Origin: Oceaniferula flava
GTDB taxonomy: Bacteria; Verrucomicrobiota; Verrucomicrobiia; Verrucomicrobiales; Akkermansiaceae
DNA: 64,000 nt
Direction: 5' to 3'
NCBI RefSeq assembly: GCF_016811075.1
Contig: NZ_JAFBGL010000001.1
Coordinates: forward strand, 62,001 to 126,000
The translations under genes and the position numbers were made by a program. The notes beneath the pieces were generated by a model, which was given only the letters and a program-made list of their open reading frames with translations, was not told where the DNA came from and made no database searches. How positions within the stretch are numbered: the first letter of the stretch is position 1; each line of letters starts with the position of its first letter. Of this stretch, positions 1 through 8,366 are shown in pieces.

Positions 1-239
1 AAAGTTATCCCCAACTGGACTTTATTACCAAGAGAAACATATCCCCAACCAGGATATATTGTGAGTAGATACAATACTGTATCGAGTGGTCATTGTGGAA
101 TTCTTGATTACGATGGCGCTTGGGTTAGCGCTGGAGAAAAAATGTGAATCGCGTTGCTGATATGCGAGCAGAAGGCTATAATGACGATGATCCAGAAACT
201 CCACAAGGGCCCGCCAGAGTTAACAAATACACACCATAA
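1..239 (+). pseudogene. 3' end of a toxin-like (Rhs-type/NlpC-P60 or CHAP-like) domain, frameshifted
   Basis: The gene enters from the left edge. Its first frame encodes SGHCGILDYDGAWVSAGEK and then meets TGA at 145-147. Stepping back one base in the A-run at 137-142 gives ...GEKNVNRVADMRAEGYN... and continues to TAA at 237-239, one base before the next ATG. The two halves together resemble the end of peptidase-like domains that close Rhs or polymorphic-toxin proteins (a GHxGI core with a putative catalytic His, then SAG and VNR). What I see is the broken frame and its smooth continuation; the family is an inference from motif style. It may be a disrupted gene, a homopolymer sequencing error or a -1 slip site. 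AT-rich. Confidence 0.5.
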
Positions 240-240
240 A

Positions 241-849
241 ATGAATTTCCCAAAAATACTGCCAATCATTTGTTTGTTGATCTTCAGCAAAACAAGCCTT
301 GCTCAGGGCTCATATGATATAGCTCCTCTAAACAATTTAGTAGATGCTCTTCTTCTGAAAAAAATCGATGAAGCTGCAATAGATGCACCATCATTAAATC
401 AGTTGTTTAATGATGACGCTGATTTTGTTGCAATCCAAACAAAATGTAAAACGGATTGGAGCGATATTATGGATAACTTGTCTTCAATTAATGGAGGAGA
501 TAAAGGAAGAGATTTAGTTCTTCGCACTATGCAAGCAATGACTGCGAATGATTATATGTCATTACTAGAAAAAACAGCTACTCTTTATGTAGCTAATACT
601 ATCAATGACGACGTAATGAAGGTAATAGTTCTTCCAACTGGAAGAATGCGAGCTTTTGTAACTGACAATTATCAAAATACACGAATGTCTACTGCTTTGA
701 ATACTTTGAAAACGAAAAGTAACGATGCAAACTTTAAAGCGGCTATGACTCAAATTTTAAGTGGAGACGCTAAAACAGCTATGGATGCTTTCAGAGCTGC
801 ATATACAGAAACTTCACTAGGTAATGTGCCCACGATACTTATTCCATGA
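241..849 (+). CDS. Exported protein of unknown function (AT-rich cassette)
   Basis: I do not recognise this 202-residue protein. It begins with a clear signal peptide (MNFPKILPIICLLIF, likely cleaved near SLA-Q at about residue 21), so it should leave the cytoplasm. The mature part is mostly helical-looking, rich in N, D, T and A, with a single Cys pair region (KCKTD). The ATG at 241 is preferred over an upstream in-frame start because it places the signal sequence at the N terminus and follows directly after the preceding stop at 239. It overlaps the next gene by four bases (ATGA), so the two are probably translated together. Position right after a toxin-like domain suggests, without proof, a role in immunity or delivery. 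Confidence 0.6.
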   Translation: MNFPKILPIICLLIFSKTSLAQGSYDIAPLNNLVDALLLKKIDEAAIDAPSLNQLFNDDADFVAIQTKCKTDWSDIMDNLSSINGGDKGRDLVLRTMQAMTANDYMSLLEKTATLYVANTINDDVMKVIVLPTGRMRAFVTDNYQNTRMSTALNTLKTKSNDANFKAAMTQILSGDAKTAMDAFRAAYTETSLGNVPTILIP

Positions 850-1304
850 GCAAACGGAAATATACTATACTATTCATTTTCCTTGCAGCTATACTAGTGT
901 TTATTTCCCTGCTTAGGTTGTGTTTAGAGCACTATCGACCCATAACAAAAACAGATAAATGGGAAGCGACAATAACTGTCGACGAGAATGTAAAAAGTAT
1001 AGATGTATATAAAATGGCTGGCTTCGAAAATCGTCTACTAGTGCGATTACCTGATGAGCTGAGGCAAAGATATGAGTGGTTTGGTATCTACAAATATGGG
1101 GTGACCGAATACAAGTATTATGTTAGCAGATTGTCTGGTGTTAGAACATTTCCTTATCGCCATTACAATCACGATAAGGCCTTTGGTGTTGCTTTAGACG
1201 ACCCTAAAACTGAAGATAGTTGGGTTATAGAACAGACAAAAGATACAGTAGATTTTCATAATGCTGACTTTAAGATTTCACTAAGAAAGAGGTCTAGTCA
1301 GTAA
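846..1304 (+). CDS. Single-pass membrane protein of unknown function
   Basis: A 152-residue protein with one N-terminal transmembrane segment (about residues 7-26, YTILFIFLAAILVFISLL) and a polar C-terminal domain that would face the periplasm. The ATG lies inside the stop of the upstream gene (ATGA overlap), which points to coupled translation. It shares the low GC of its neighbour and differs from everything to its right. No family recognised. The domain has many aromatic residues (EWFGIYKYGVTEYKYY) and no Cys pairs. With the two preceding genes it forms a compact AT-rich cassette, most likely acquired. Confidence 0.6.
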   Translation: MSKRKYTILFIFLAAILVFISLLRLCLEHYRPITKTDKWEATITVDENVKSIDVYKMAGFENRLLVRLPDELRQRYEWFGIYKYGVTEYKYYVSRLSGVRTFPYRHYNHDKAFGVALDDPKTEDSWVIEQTKDTVDFHNADFKISLRKRSSQ

Positions 1305-1451
1305 AATTAGGTTGTGTCCCGAATCTTATCGCAAAGATAACGTCCCGGAAGTTTCGCAAAATCTGGAGAGGAGGCTTTGAAAAAAGAGTGTCCCTTGCTG
1401 GGCTTCCCCAGAAATTTCGACCAAGGAGTGTCCTAAATTTTGTTAGTTCAT

Positions 1452-1517
1452 TTATGCGGCTGCTTCAAGAAGCAACTGCTGGTTCAGGTGTTCAATTGGT
1501 GAGAGGTTACCCAGCGA
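1452..1517 (-). pseudogene. Possible C-terminal remnant of an IS3/IS481-like transposase
   Basis: Read on the minus strand, about 21 codons before a TAA at 1452-1454 encode SLGNLSPIEHLNQQLL followed by LEAAA. The SLGNLSP(I)E pattern resembles the end of integrase-type transposases of the IS3 group (…ALGNLSPxEF…). The frame stays open further right but passes through a run of eight G at 1519-1526 and loses resemblance. The sequence beyond the stop (TCCTAAATTTT on the plus strand) could be the old terminal repeat. Only a fragment, no start and no catalytic residues. Confidence 0.3.
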
Positions 1518-1591
1518 GGGGGGGGATGTCCCACAGGTCGTTAAAACTCTTGGAGGGAAGAGAAATAGAATGGATGAGATCAACAAACAGT

Positions 1592-1606
1592 CGCGTCGTT
1601 GACGCG
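1592..1606 (-). terminator. Hairpin after uup
   Basis: A perfect 6-bp stem (CGCGTC/GACGCG) with a 3-nt loop sits just past the uup stop codon. There is no long U-run, so it could stop transcription only weakly or protect the 3' end. Confidence 0.4.
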
Positions 1607-1609
1607 TTC

Positions 1610-3490
1610 TTACTGCTCTGTCGCAGCGCGAATCGCCTCAAGTTCCTCCCAGCGAGTGTATAAGTGCTGCACTTTCTCTTTGGCCTGCTTCAGCTCGGCT
1701 TCGAGTTGCTGCCAGTTGTCGCCGTGTTTTTCGTAGAAGTCGGGCGCTTCGAAGGCGGCGGTGAGTTCGGATGCTTTTTCCTCGGCGGCGAGAATGTCGT
1801 CCTCGATGGTTTCCAGCTCCTTGGCCTCGGCCCACTTCAGTTTGCGCGGACGTTCTTTGCGAGCTTTGGGTTTTTCCTTTTTGCCGATGTTCTTGTAACT
1901 CGCTGCCGTGGCTTCGCGGGCGGCTTTCTTTTCCAGGTAGTAATCGTAGTTGCCCACTTGGTAATCGACCACACCGTCGCCCTCGAAGGCGAGGATGTCC
2001 GAGCAGACGCGGTTGAGGAAATAGCGATCGTGACTGACCACGATGACACTGCCTTGGAAGGCGCAGAGGGCTTCTTCTAACAATCGAAGCGTGTTGAGGT
2101 CGAGGTCGTTGGTCGGTTCATCAAGCACCAGCACATTGCCGCCGCGTTTGAGGATCTTCGCCAGCATGACCCGACTTCGCTCACCACCGCTGAGTAGGTT
2201 GATCTTGGTATTGATGCGTTCCTCGGTGAACAGGAAACGGCGCAGGTAGGCGCGCAGGCCGATGGTTTCGTCGCCCAAGCGGACGTTTTCCTGTCCTTCG
2301 CCGACTTCTTCAAACACGGACTTTTCTTCGTCTAACAGGAGGCGGTTTTGGTCGATGAAGTTGATCTCGGTTTTCATACCAATCTCCACTTTGCCTTCCA
2401 GTGGTTCCATCTGACCGAGGATGATCTTCAGCAGGGTCGACTTACCCATGCCATTGCGGCCGACGATGCCGAGTCGCTGTCCGCCCTCAAGCGAGAGATC
2501 GACATCGGCGAACAGGCGCCGATCGCCAAAGGCCATGCCGACGCCGCGCGCATCGATGATTTTATTGCCGAGCTTCGGTGCCTTGGGGATGATGAGATCG
2601 ACGTCCAGCTCCTGCTCGGGCGCTTCTTGGTCGGCGATTTCAAAGTAGCGGTCCATGCGGTCCTTTGCCTTGGTGGTGCGGGCCTTCGGGCCACGGCGCA
2701 CCCATTCGAGCTCGCGACTGAGAAAGCGCTGGCGTTTGTGCTCGTTGCGCGCCTCGGCCATGTCGCGTTCGGCGCGGGAAACGAGGTATTCGGTGTAGTT
2801 GCCCTGGTAGCTATCGCATTTCCCCCGGCGGATCTCGACGATGCGGGTGGCGATGCGATCGAGGAAATAGCGATCGTGAGTCACGAATAAGCAGGTGCCA
2901 TTGTAGCGGGAGAGAAATTGCTCCAGCCACTCGATTGACCCGGTGTCGAGGTGGTTGGTCGGTTCGTCCAGAATTAGGAAATCCGGCTGCGAGAGCAGGG
3001 CGCGGCACAGGGCGACGCGTCGTTTTTCCCCACCGGAAAGTGGCCCGACGATGCTGTCCGCATCCGGCGCGTGCAGGTTGGTCAGCAGACTTTGCGCCTG
3101 ATGTTCCAGGTCCCAGCCTTGGTGGTGGGTGATGAGGTCGAGCAGTTCGGCACTGCGGTCGTCATCGCCGGCGGAGGTTTCGTATTCCTCGATCATATCC
3201 AGCACGTATTGCACACCGGAGAGCACGTTCTGAATCACGGTTTTCTCATCATCGAGTTCGAAGTTCTGCGGCAGGTAGCCGGTGAGCAGTCCTCGCTTGC
3301 GGGTGACTTCGCCGCTGTCGGGCACATTTTCTCCGGCGAGGATTTTCAGGAAAGTGGACTTGCCGCAGCCGTTGCGGCCGACGAGGCCAATGCGGTCGCC
3401 TTGCTGGATCGCGAGAGTGGCGCCGTCGAGCACGGTGTGGGAGCTGTAGCTGACGCAGAGTTCGCTGGCGCTGGCAATGGAATCGGACAT
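1610..3490 (-). CDS. uup: ABC-F family ATPase Uup
   Basis: A soluble twin-ATPase protein of 626 residues without membrane segments, as in the ABC-F group that acts on ribosomes or DNA structures. Two nucleotide-binding domains are complete: Walker A GRNGCGKST, signature LSGGEKRRVAL and Walker B LILDEPTNHLD in the first; GRNGMGKST, LSGGERSRVMLA and LVLDEPTNDLD in the second. A charged linker (RRGPKARTTKAKDR) separates them, and the last 90 residues form the coiled coil typical of Uup (RKLKWAEAKELETIEDDI). The start at MSDSIASASEL is preferred over an in-frame extension of 44 unalignable residues. It is transcribed away from rapA, with 135 bp between the two starts. Uup over EttA is chosen because of the C-terminal coiled coil. 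Confidence 0.9.
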   Translation of the reverse strand: MSDSIASASELCVSYSSHTVLDGATLAIQQGDRIGLVGRNGCGKSTFLKILAGENVPDSGEVTRKRGLLTGYLPQNFELDDEKTVIQNVLSGVQYVLDMIEEYETSAGDDDRSAELLDLITHHQGWDLEHQAQSLLTNLHAPDADSIVGPLSGGEKRRVALCRALLSQPDFLILDEPTNHLDTGSIEWLEQFLSRYNGTCLFVTHDRYFLDRIATRIVEIRRGKCDSYQGNYTEYLVSRAERDMAEARNEHKRQRFLSRELEWVRRGPKARTTKAKDRMDRYFEIADQEAPEQELDVDLIIPKAPKLGNKIIDARGVGMAFGDRRLFADVDLSLEGGQRLGIVGRNGMGKSTLLKIILGQMEPLEGKVEIGMKTEINFIDQNRLLLDEEKSVFEEVGEGQENVRLGDETIGLRAYLRRFLFTEERINTKINLLSGGERSRVMLAKILKRGGNVLVLDEPTNDLDLNTLRLLEEALCAFQGSVIVVSHDRYFLNRVCSDILAFEGDGVVDYQVGNYDYYLEKKAAREATAASYKNIGKKEKPKARKERPRKLKWAEAKELETIEDDILAAEEKASELTAAFEAPDFYEKHGDNWQQLEAELKQAKEKVQHLYTRWEELEAIRAATEQ

Positions 3491-3625
3491 GGGCGGGACT
3501 ATACGGGTGGATGTGGGTTTGGCACTAGTAAAGTCGGGGAACTTACCAAGTTCGTTACCGAGATCGGCTGCAATCCGAGGCTTGCGAGATGAAGCGATCT
3601 CTGTCATGTCCGGCGCCCTCAAAGT

Positions 3626-6322
3626 ATGCAGACCATTTCAGACATCGCACCCGGACAACGTTGGATCAGTGAAACCGAACCGGAGCTTGGGTTCGGGATC
3701 ATGCTCAAAGTGGAGTTTAAGCGAGTGGAGTTGGTGTTTCCTGCGGTCAGCGAGCAGCGGGTTTACGCCCTCGATAGCGCACCTCTGCGCCGGGTCATTC
3801 TCAAGCCGGGTGAAGAGCTGGAAACGCACGACGGTGATACGCTGGAAATCGACGACGTGATTGAGCGTGAAAAGCTGCTGATCTATGTCTGCGGCGAGCG
3901 CGAAATTGAGGAAGCCCAGCTGGCCGATACCATGAGCTTCAGCCGACCAGAAGACCGCCTGCTCGCCGGACGGGTGGATGATTTGCACACCTACGATCTG
4001 CGGGTGGATGCGCTGCAGCGTCAGTGCGAGGTGATGAAGTCTCCCGTGCGCGGATTTGTCGGAGGTCGGGTGGATTTGATTCCGCACCAGATGTCGATTG
4101 CCGGCGAGGTGTCCTCTCGGCTTGCTCCTCGCGTTCTGTTAGCTGATGAAGTGGGGTTGGGGAAAACCATCGAAGCCTGCCTCATCATGCACCGATTGCA
4201 CCTAACGGGTCGTGCCGATCGGGTGTTGATCCTAGTGCCTGAGCCGCTACTGCACCAGTGGTTTGTCGAGCTGCTGCGTCGTTTCAACTTACTCTTCAGC
4301 CTCTTCGATGAAGAGCGTTGCCAATCGCTCGAAGGTGAGGGGGAGAACCCCTTCCTCGATAGCCAACTGGTGCTTTGCAGTGTGAACTTCTTGGCTGACA
4401 ACCCAAACCGCTCCCAGCAGGTCATCGAGGCTGGTTGGGACATGTTGATTGTGGATGAAGCGCACCACCTTGAGTGGTCCGAGCAGGAGGCCAGTCCGGC
4501 CTACCAAATGGTCGATTCACTGGCCCGCCGAACCGAGAGTTTGCTCCTGCTCACCGCCACGCCACGGCAGTTGGGTGCCGAAGGTCATTTTGCCCGATTG
4601 AGGTTGCTCGATCCCGAGCGCTACGTCGATTTACAGAAGTTCCAAGAAGAAGCCGAGCAGTATGAAGCGGTGGCCGAGGCCGTGGGTAGGCTGCAGGCAG
4701 GGGAGCCTCTCAGCGCCGAAGACCGAGCGCTTTTCACCGCCCAGTCCGAGCGTGTGCACGACCACTGCCTGGCGCTCGATGGCGGTGATGAATCCGCCCG
4801 CGAGCCACTCATTCGGGAGCTGCTCGATGCCTTTGGCACCGGGCGCGTGATGTTCCGCAACACCCGCACCGCTTTGCAAGGCTTCCCTGAGCGGAAGGTG
4901 AACCTGGTGGAGATCGAGCAAGATCACATGCAGTGGCTGGTCGGGCTTTTACAAAGTCTGGGTGAGGAAAAGGTGCTGCTGATCTGTCGCACCCGCGAAC
5001 TGGCGGAGGAAATTTCCGAACGACTGCAAGAGATCATCAATATCAAGTGTGGTCATTTCCACGAGGGCATGACACTGCTGCAGCGTGACCGCTCGGCGGC
5101 TTACTTCGCTGAGCCGGACGGGGCGCGGATTCTTATCTGCTCGGAGATCGGTAGTGAGGGGCGGAATTTCCAATTTGCCCACCATCTGGTGCTCTTCGAT
5201 CTGCCGGAGGATCCGGAGTTGTTAGAACAACGGATTGGTCGTCTCGATCGCATTGGCCAGTCGGAAACCATCAACATCCACGTGCCCTACGAAAAGGGAA
5301 CCCGCGGCGAGTTTCTGGCTCGCTGGTATCACGAAGGTTTGGATGCCTTTGAGCATAGTCTGCATGGCGCCACCGAGATCTTGAAAGAGCTGGGTGGGGT
5401 GCCGGAGAGTTGTGACGACCTGGATGCCTTCATCGCGACATCGAAACTGGCACGGGAGAAAGTTTCCCAACAGTTACAGCGTGGCTATGATCGATTGTTA
5501 GAGCTGAACTCAAGCCGACCCGGCAAGGCGGCGGAAGCGATCGATCAAATCTCCAGCATGGATGATAGCCAGATCTCGGAGTCCTTCCTCTTGCGTCTGT
5601 GGGATCACTTCGGCTTGCATGTCGAAGAGCTGGTGGACCGCTCCTATTTACTGCTCCCCGGTCACCTGATCACCGATGCCTTTCCAGCTCTGCCGGACGA
5701 CGGATTGAACGTGACGTTTGATCGCACCCGCGCGCTCTCGCGTGAAGATTGTGCCTTCATGAGCTGGGATCACCCGGTGGCTCGCACGGCTCTGGATTTA
5801 CTCCTGACCTCGGAGGCTGGCAATGCCTCCTTCGGCGTCTGGGAGGGGGCTCCGCACAAGGGGATCCTGGTGGAAACCTACGCGGTGGTGGAATGTGTCG
5901 CTCCGGCGAAGCTGCACAGCGATCGCTTCCTGCCGGTGACCCCAATCCGCGTGCAAGTGGATCACAGCGGCGCGGATCGCAGCGATGATGCTCGTGTGGA
6001 TGGCAAGACCTTGCGTGTCGGGAATTTGCATAAACTGCTCGATCAGGAGAAGTTCCGTCGTAAGATGCTACCGATGATGCTTGGCAAGAGCCGCGACATC
6101 GCCACGCTGAAGATGAAAGACATCGTCGCCGCCGCGGTGGCGGAATCGGACGCGAAACTGGGAGTGGAAATCGATCGCTTAGTCGCGCTCGGTGAGATCA
6201 ACGATCACGTCAGTGAAGAAGAAATTGCCGCCCTGAGAGTGCAGCGCGACGCCTTGCACCAGGCCATTTCCAAATCCCGCCTCCGCCTCGATTCCGTGCG
6301 CATTATTTTCTGCCAACCTTGA
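3626..6322 (+). CDS. rapA: RapA-like RNA polymerase-associated SNF2 ATPase
   Basis: An 898-residue Swi2/Snf2 ATPase. The N-terminal 110 residues look like the Tudor-like RapA N domains (GQRWISETEPELGFGIM). The helicase core follows: Walker A region LADEVGLGKTIEA near residue 172, DEAH box VDEAHHLEW near 275, LTATPRQLG, and the second RecA lobe ending in LEQRIGRLDRIGQ. A long C-terminal region carries the RapA-specific part. Family members bind RNA polymerase and recycle it after termination. It is slightly shorter than the enterobacterial protein (about 970 residues). Divergent from uup; the long inverted repeat at 6332-6525 begins ten bases after its stop and may end its transcript. Confidence 0.9.
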   Translation: MQTISDIAPGQRWISETEPELGFGIMLKVEFKRVELVFPAVSEQRVYALDSAPLRRVILKPGEELETHDGDTLEIDDVIEREKLLIYVCGEREIEEAQLADTMSFSRPEDRLLAGRVDDLHTYDLRVDALQRQCEVMKSPVRGFVGGRVDLIPHQMSIAGEVSSRLAPRVLLADEVGLGKTIEACLIMHRLHLTGRADRVLILVPEPLLHQWFVELLRRFNLLFSLFDEERCQSLEGEGENPFLDSQLVLCSVNFLADNPNRSQQVIEAGWDMLIVDEAHHLEWSEQEASPAYQMVDSLARRTESLLLLTATPRQLGAEGHFARLRLLDPERYVDLQKFQEEAEQYEAVAEAVGRLQAGEPLSAEDRALFTAQSERVHDHCLALDGGDESAREPLIRELLDAFGTGRVMFRNTRTALQGFPERKVNLVEIEQDHMQWLVGLLQSLGEEKVLLICRTRELAEEISERLQEIINIKCGHFHEGMTLLQRDRSAAYFAEPDGARILICSEIGSEGRNFQFAHHLVLFDLPEDPELLEQRIGRLDRIGQSETINIHVPYEKGTRGEFLARWYHEGLDAFEHSLHGATEILKELGGVPESCDDLDAFIATSKLAREKVSQQLQRGYDRLLELNSSRPGKAAEAIDQISSMDDSQISESFLLRLWDHFGLHVEELVDRSYLLLPGHLITDAFPALPDDGLNVTFDRTRALSREDCAFMSWDHPVARTALDLLLTSEAGNASFGVWEGAPHKGILVETYAVVECVAPAKLHSDRFLPVTPIRVQVDHSGADRSDDARVDGKTLRVGNLHKLLDQEKFRRKMLPMMLGKSRDIATLKMKDIVAAAVAESDAKLGVEIDRLVALGEINDHVSEEEIAALRVQRDALHQAISKSRLRLDSVRIIFCQP

Positions 6323-6331
6323 CCTCAGGAG

Positions 6332-6525
6332 TTTTTTTGACCGCGAATCAGGCGAATTCGGCGAATATTTTCCAGCACGACGGGTTCGATTCAAACCACG
6401 GAAAACACAGAATACACGGAAGTAAGAATTCTAAATTCTGTAACTTCCGTGTTTTCCGTGGTTCGCCAATGATTAATCAAGCCCAGAATGATTCGCCGAA
6501 TTCGCCTGATTCGCGGTCAAAAAAA
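6332..6525. repeat. Long nested inverted repeat between rapA and yebC
   Basis: Outer arms are a perfect 35-bp inverted repeat: 6332-6366 (TTTTTTTGACCGCGAATCAG...) and 6491-6525. Inside lies a second inverted repeat, AACCACGGAAAACAC at 6394-6408 against GTGTTTTCCGTGGTT at 6449-6463, with GGAAGT/ACTTCC continuing it past a 9-nt bulge, and a small AGAATT/AATTCT hairpin at the centre (6425-6439). The transcript could fold into one very long hairpin. It looks like a non-coding mobile or dispersed element (MITE-like), and its final run of A or T would also act as a terminator on either strand. Confidence 0.85.
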
Positions 6526-6615
6526 AGCACCGTCATCGCGGTGGAATGAAAGCTTGAGCATTGCTGTCGTTTCCCTAAGGTCTGGGCAGCAAACCAATCA
6601 ATTTTTTATTATATC

Positions 6616-7326
6616 ATGGGAAGAGCATTTGAAGCACGTCGTGCAGGAAAAGAAAAACGTTGGGGCGAAATGTCGCGCCTGTTTCCGAAACTTGGTAAGG
6701 TCATCACCATGGCGGCCAAGGCCGGGGGATCTGATCCCGAGTCGAACACCGCGCTGAAAACGGCGGTGAACAATGCCAAGGCGCAGAACATGCCCAAGGA
6801 CAACATCGAGAAAGCCATCAAGCGAGCTACCGCCGCCGATGCCGCCAACTACGATGAAGTCAGCTACGAAGGCAAAGGTCCACACGGTGCACTGCTCTGG
6901 GTGGAATGTGCTACTGACAATGCGACGCGAACCGTGGCCAACGTCAAAAGCATCTTTAACAAGAACGGTGGCCAAGTCGTCAACAACGGCTCATTGGACT
7001 TTATGTTTGATCGCAAGGCTGTGATCGAATTTGCCAAATCCGACGACCTCGACCTCGAGGACATCGAACTGAATCTGATCGACCACGGACTCGAGGAAAT
7101 GGATGTGCAAGATGATCGCGTGCTGATCTACGGCGATTTCACCAGCTTCGGGGATTTGACCAAAGCCTGCGAGGACATGGGCATCGAAGGAGTCAAAGCG
7201 ACTCTCCAACGCATCTCCAACAACCCTCAGGAGTTTACCGAGGCTCAGATCGAAGAGATCGAGGTGCTGATCGATAAATTGGAAGAAGACGATGATGTGC
7301 AGTCCGTCTTCACCAACATTGCCTAG
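6616..7326 (+). CDS. yebC: YebC/PmpR (TACO1) family protein
   Basis: A 236-residue full-length member of the YebC family. N-terminal MGRAFEARRAGKEKRW and KLGKVITMAAKAGGSDP, the central NMPKDNIEKAIKRA helix and the C-terminal DDDVQSVFTNIA are family hallmarks. These proteins have been described both as DNA-binding regulators and, more recently, as translation factors that help ribosomes through difficult stretches; the sequence alone does not decide. No Shine-Dalgarno is visible before ATG 6616 (leader TTTTTTATTATATC). It is monocistronic, with the inverted repeat upstream and a hairpin after the stop. Confidence 0.93.
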   Translation: MGRAFEARRAGKEKRWGEMSRLFPKLGKVITMAAKAGGSDPESNTALKTAVNNAKAQNMPKDNIEKAIKRATAADAANYDEVSYEGKGPHGALLWVECATDNATRTVANVKSIFNKNGGQVVNNGSLDFMFDRKAVIEFAKSDDLDLEDIELNLIDHGLEEMDVQDDRVLIYGDFTSFGDLTKACEDMGIEGVKATLQRISNNPQEFTEAQIEEIEVLIDKLEEDDDVQSVFTNIA

Positions 7327-7332
7327 GGCGAC

Positions 7333-7353
7333 TGCCCGGCCGCGTGCCGGGCA
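7333..7353. terminator. Hairpin between convergent genes
   Basis: An 8-bp GC-rich stem (TGCCCGGC/GCCGGGCA) with a 5-nt loop lies between the stops of yebC (7326) and the minus-strand gene ending at 7362. Without a U-run, its strength as an intrinsic terminator is uncertain; the position suits a two-way terminator. Confidence 0.5.
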
Positions 7354-7361
7354 TAGCCGCT

Positions 7362-8129
7362 TTAGTGGCGGATGATACCCGGAGTGACCTTCATGGTCTG
7401 CGGTTTGCACATGTCTTTATTGAGGCGTGTGTTCGCAGGGTAGGTTTTCAGCTTGGTGGCGTAGGTGGCATCCACCTCCATGGCATTTTTCAAGGCGGTG
7501 TAGATGGTCTTGGTGTGCACGATCTGGTTCTTCGCACCAGTCACAACGACGAGATAGCCGACGTATTTAAACCCACCGATGTTGCCTTCTCCCTTGTTGT
7601 CACTGTCGTAACGGGTGACGAATGGCTCGGTCTCTTTGACCAAATCGTCTTCCGTGGGAGTGACTTTGAATTCTTGATTTGAGAGCACCATGAAAGTGTC
7701 AGTGTCTCTTTGGTCCTGACCTACAAAGATGACATTCATCGTGCAGGGAGGGCAGGGTATTTTGTAGTCCTCGTTGGTAAGAGTGATCTTGGCAGTGATC
7801 TCCATCTGTTTCATGTAATAACTGCCTTTGTCATATTTGCGCCGTTTACCGATGGTAACATCACAATTCAGTGGGGGATAAGCGAGATCCAGGTTCTTCA
7901 TTTTGTTCGTCACGAGGGCCTTGGATTGATCGCTCAAACTATCGGGGGAGATCGTGAACTCCTTGCCGTCTGTGGCGCGGCGAATGACCACCTTGTCACC
8001 TTGTCGTGAAACCAAGGTCACGGTCATTTTTTGGCCTCCTTTTGATTCAATGGTGACCACCTCGGCGAGGGAACTGGCGCAAAGGGAAAGAGAGACGATG
8101 GAACAAAGTGTGATAATGTTAGGTGACAT
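7362..8129 (-). CDS. Exported protein with SHD1-like N-terminal domain
   Basis: A 255-residue protein with a signal peptide (MSPNIITLCSIVSLSLCASS, cleaved after about residue 22). Directly after it comes a 45-residue segment (VTLVSRQGDKVVIRRATDGK, EFTISPDSLSDQ) that matches the SLA1-homology-1-like fold often found just after signal peptides in the Planctomycetes-Verrucomicrobia group. The remaining 180 residues contain a CPPC motif and a predicted beta-rich domain I do not recognise (ITLTNEDYKIPCPPCTMNV). Function unknown; periplasmic or surface binding is a guess. A good sigma-70-like promoter lies upstream at 8155-8183. Confidence 0.7.
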   Translation of the reverse strand: MSPNIITLCSIVSLSLCASSLAEVVTIESKGGQKMTVTLVSRQGDKVVIRRATDGKEFTISPDSLSDQSKALVTNKMKNLDLAYPPLNCDVTIGKRRKYDKGSYYMKQMEITAKITLTNEDYKIPCPPCTMNVIFVGQDQRDTDTFMVLSNQEFKVTPTEDDLVKETEPFVTRYDSDNKGEGNIGGFKYVGYLVVVTGAKNQIVHTKTIYTALKNAMEVDATYATKLKTYPANTRLNKDMCKPQTMKVTPGIIRH

Positions 8130-8154
8130 GGTCAGCGGGGGTGATTTCTGCTAG

Positions 8155-8183
8155 ATGTTAACTATACTACCAAATATCGTCAA
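8155..8183 (-). promoter_or_regulatory. Candidate sigma-70 promoter for the SHD1-like gene
   Basis: On the minus strand TTGACG (8178-8183), 17 bases, then TAACAT (8155-8160); the start codon is 26 bases further on. The 12-mer TTGACGATATTT also occurs upstream of the PEP-CTERM gene at 17275-17922 at a similar distance. Confidence 0.4.
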
Positions 8184-8366
8184 TATTTCATAGAATAAAT
8201 TGAGAGAGATGTTCATGAGGAGAGTTTTCTAAAGTAGCAGTAGAATTCAAACATCATTAGAGTGAGAGGATAGCCAATGATGGTAACGATGACGTCACCG
8301 AGGCGGGGACAGGTTGCCAATGGCTAGTTCGGGGAGGGTGCGCGCAACCTGAACTTGTGCCCGCTC
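8184..8366. other. Gene-free spacer
   Basis: Between the candidate promoter of the SHD1-like gene and the end of the DUF4177 gene. I see no open frame, repeat or strong hairpin here. Confidence 0.4.

Larger units (their letters stand above)
1305..1609. other. Gene-free scar region with GTGTCC repeats
   Basis: No convincing gene. The six-mer GTGTCC occurs three times at 1314, 1388 and 1428, and the right part holds a short reverse-strand peptide remnant (separate entry). The 10-mer GTGTCCCTTG at 1388-1397 recurs at 22950. This looks like a decayed insertion site at the border between the AT-rich cassette and the core chromosome. Confidence 0.4.

Noticed and set aside
1388-1397. GTGTCCCTTG shared with 22950-22959
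   Set aside because: A single 10-mer repeat in 64 kb can occur by chance; no common flank supports an element.
1664-2080. 138-codon plus-strand frame opposite uup
   Set aside because: Shadow of the uup coding strand; low-complexity Phe/Gly content typical of antisense frames.
6383-6392. GGTTCGATTC, a tRNA T-loop-like word
   Set aside because: The flanks do not form a T-stem or acceptor stem; it lies inside the long inverted repeat.
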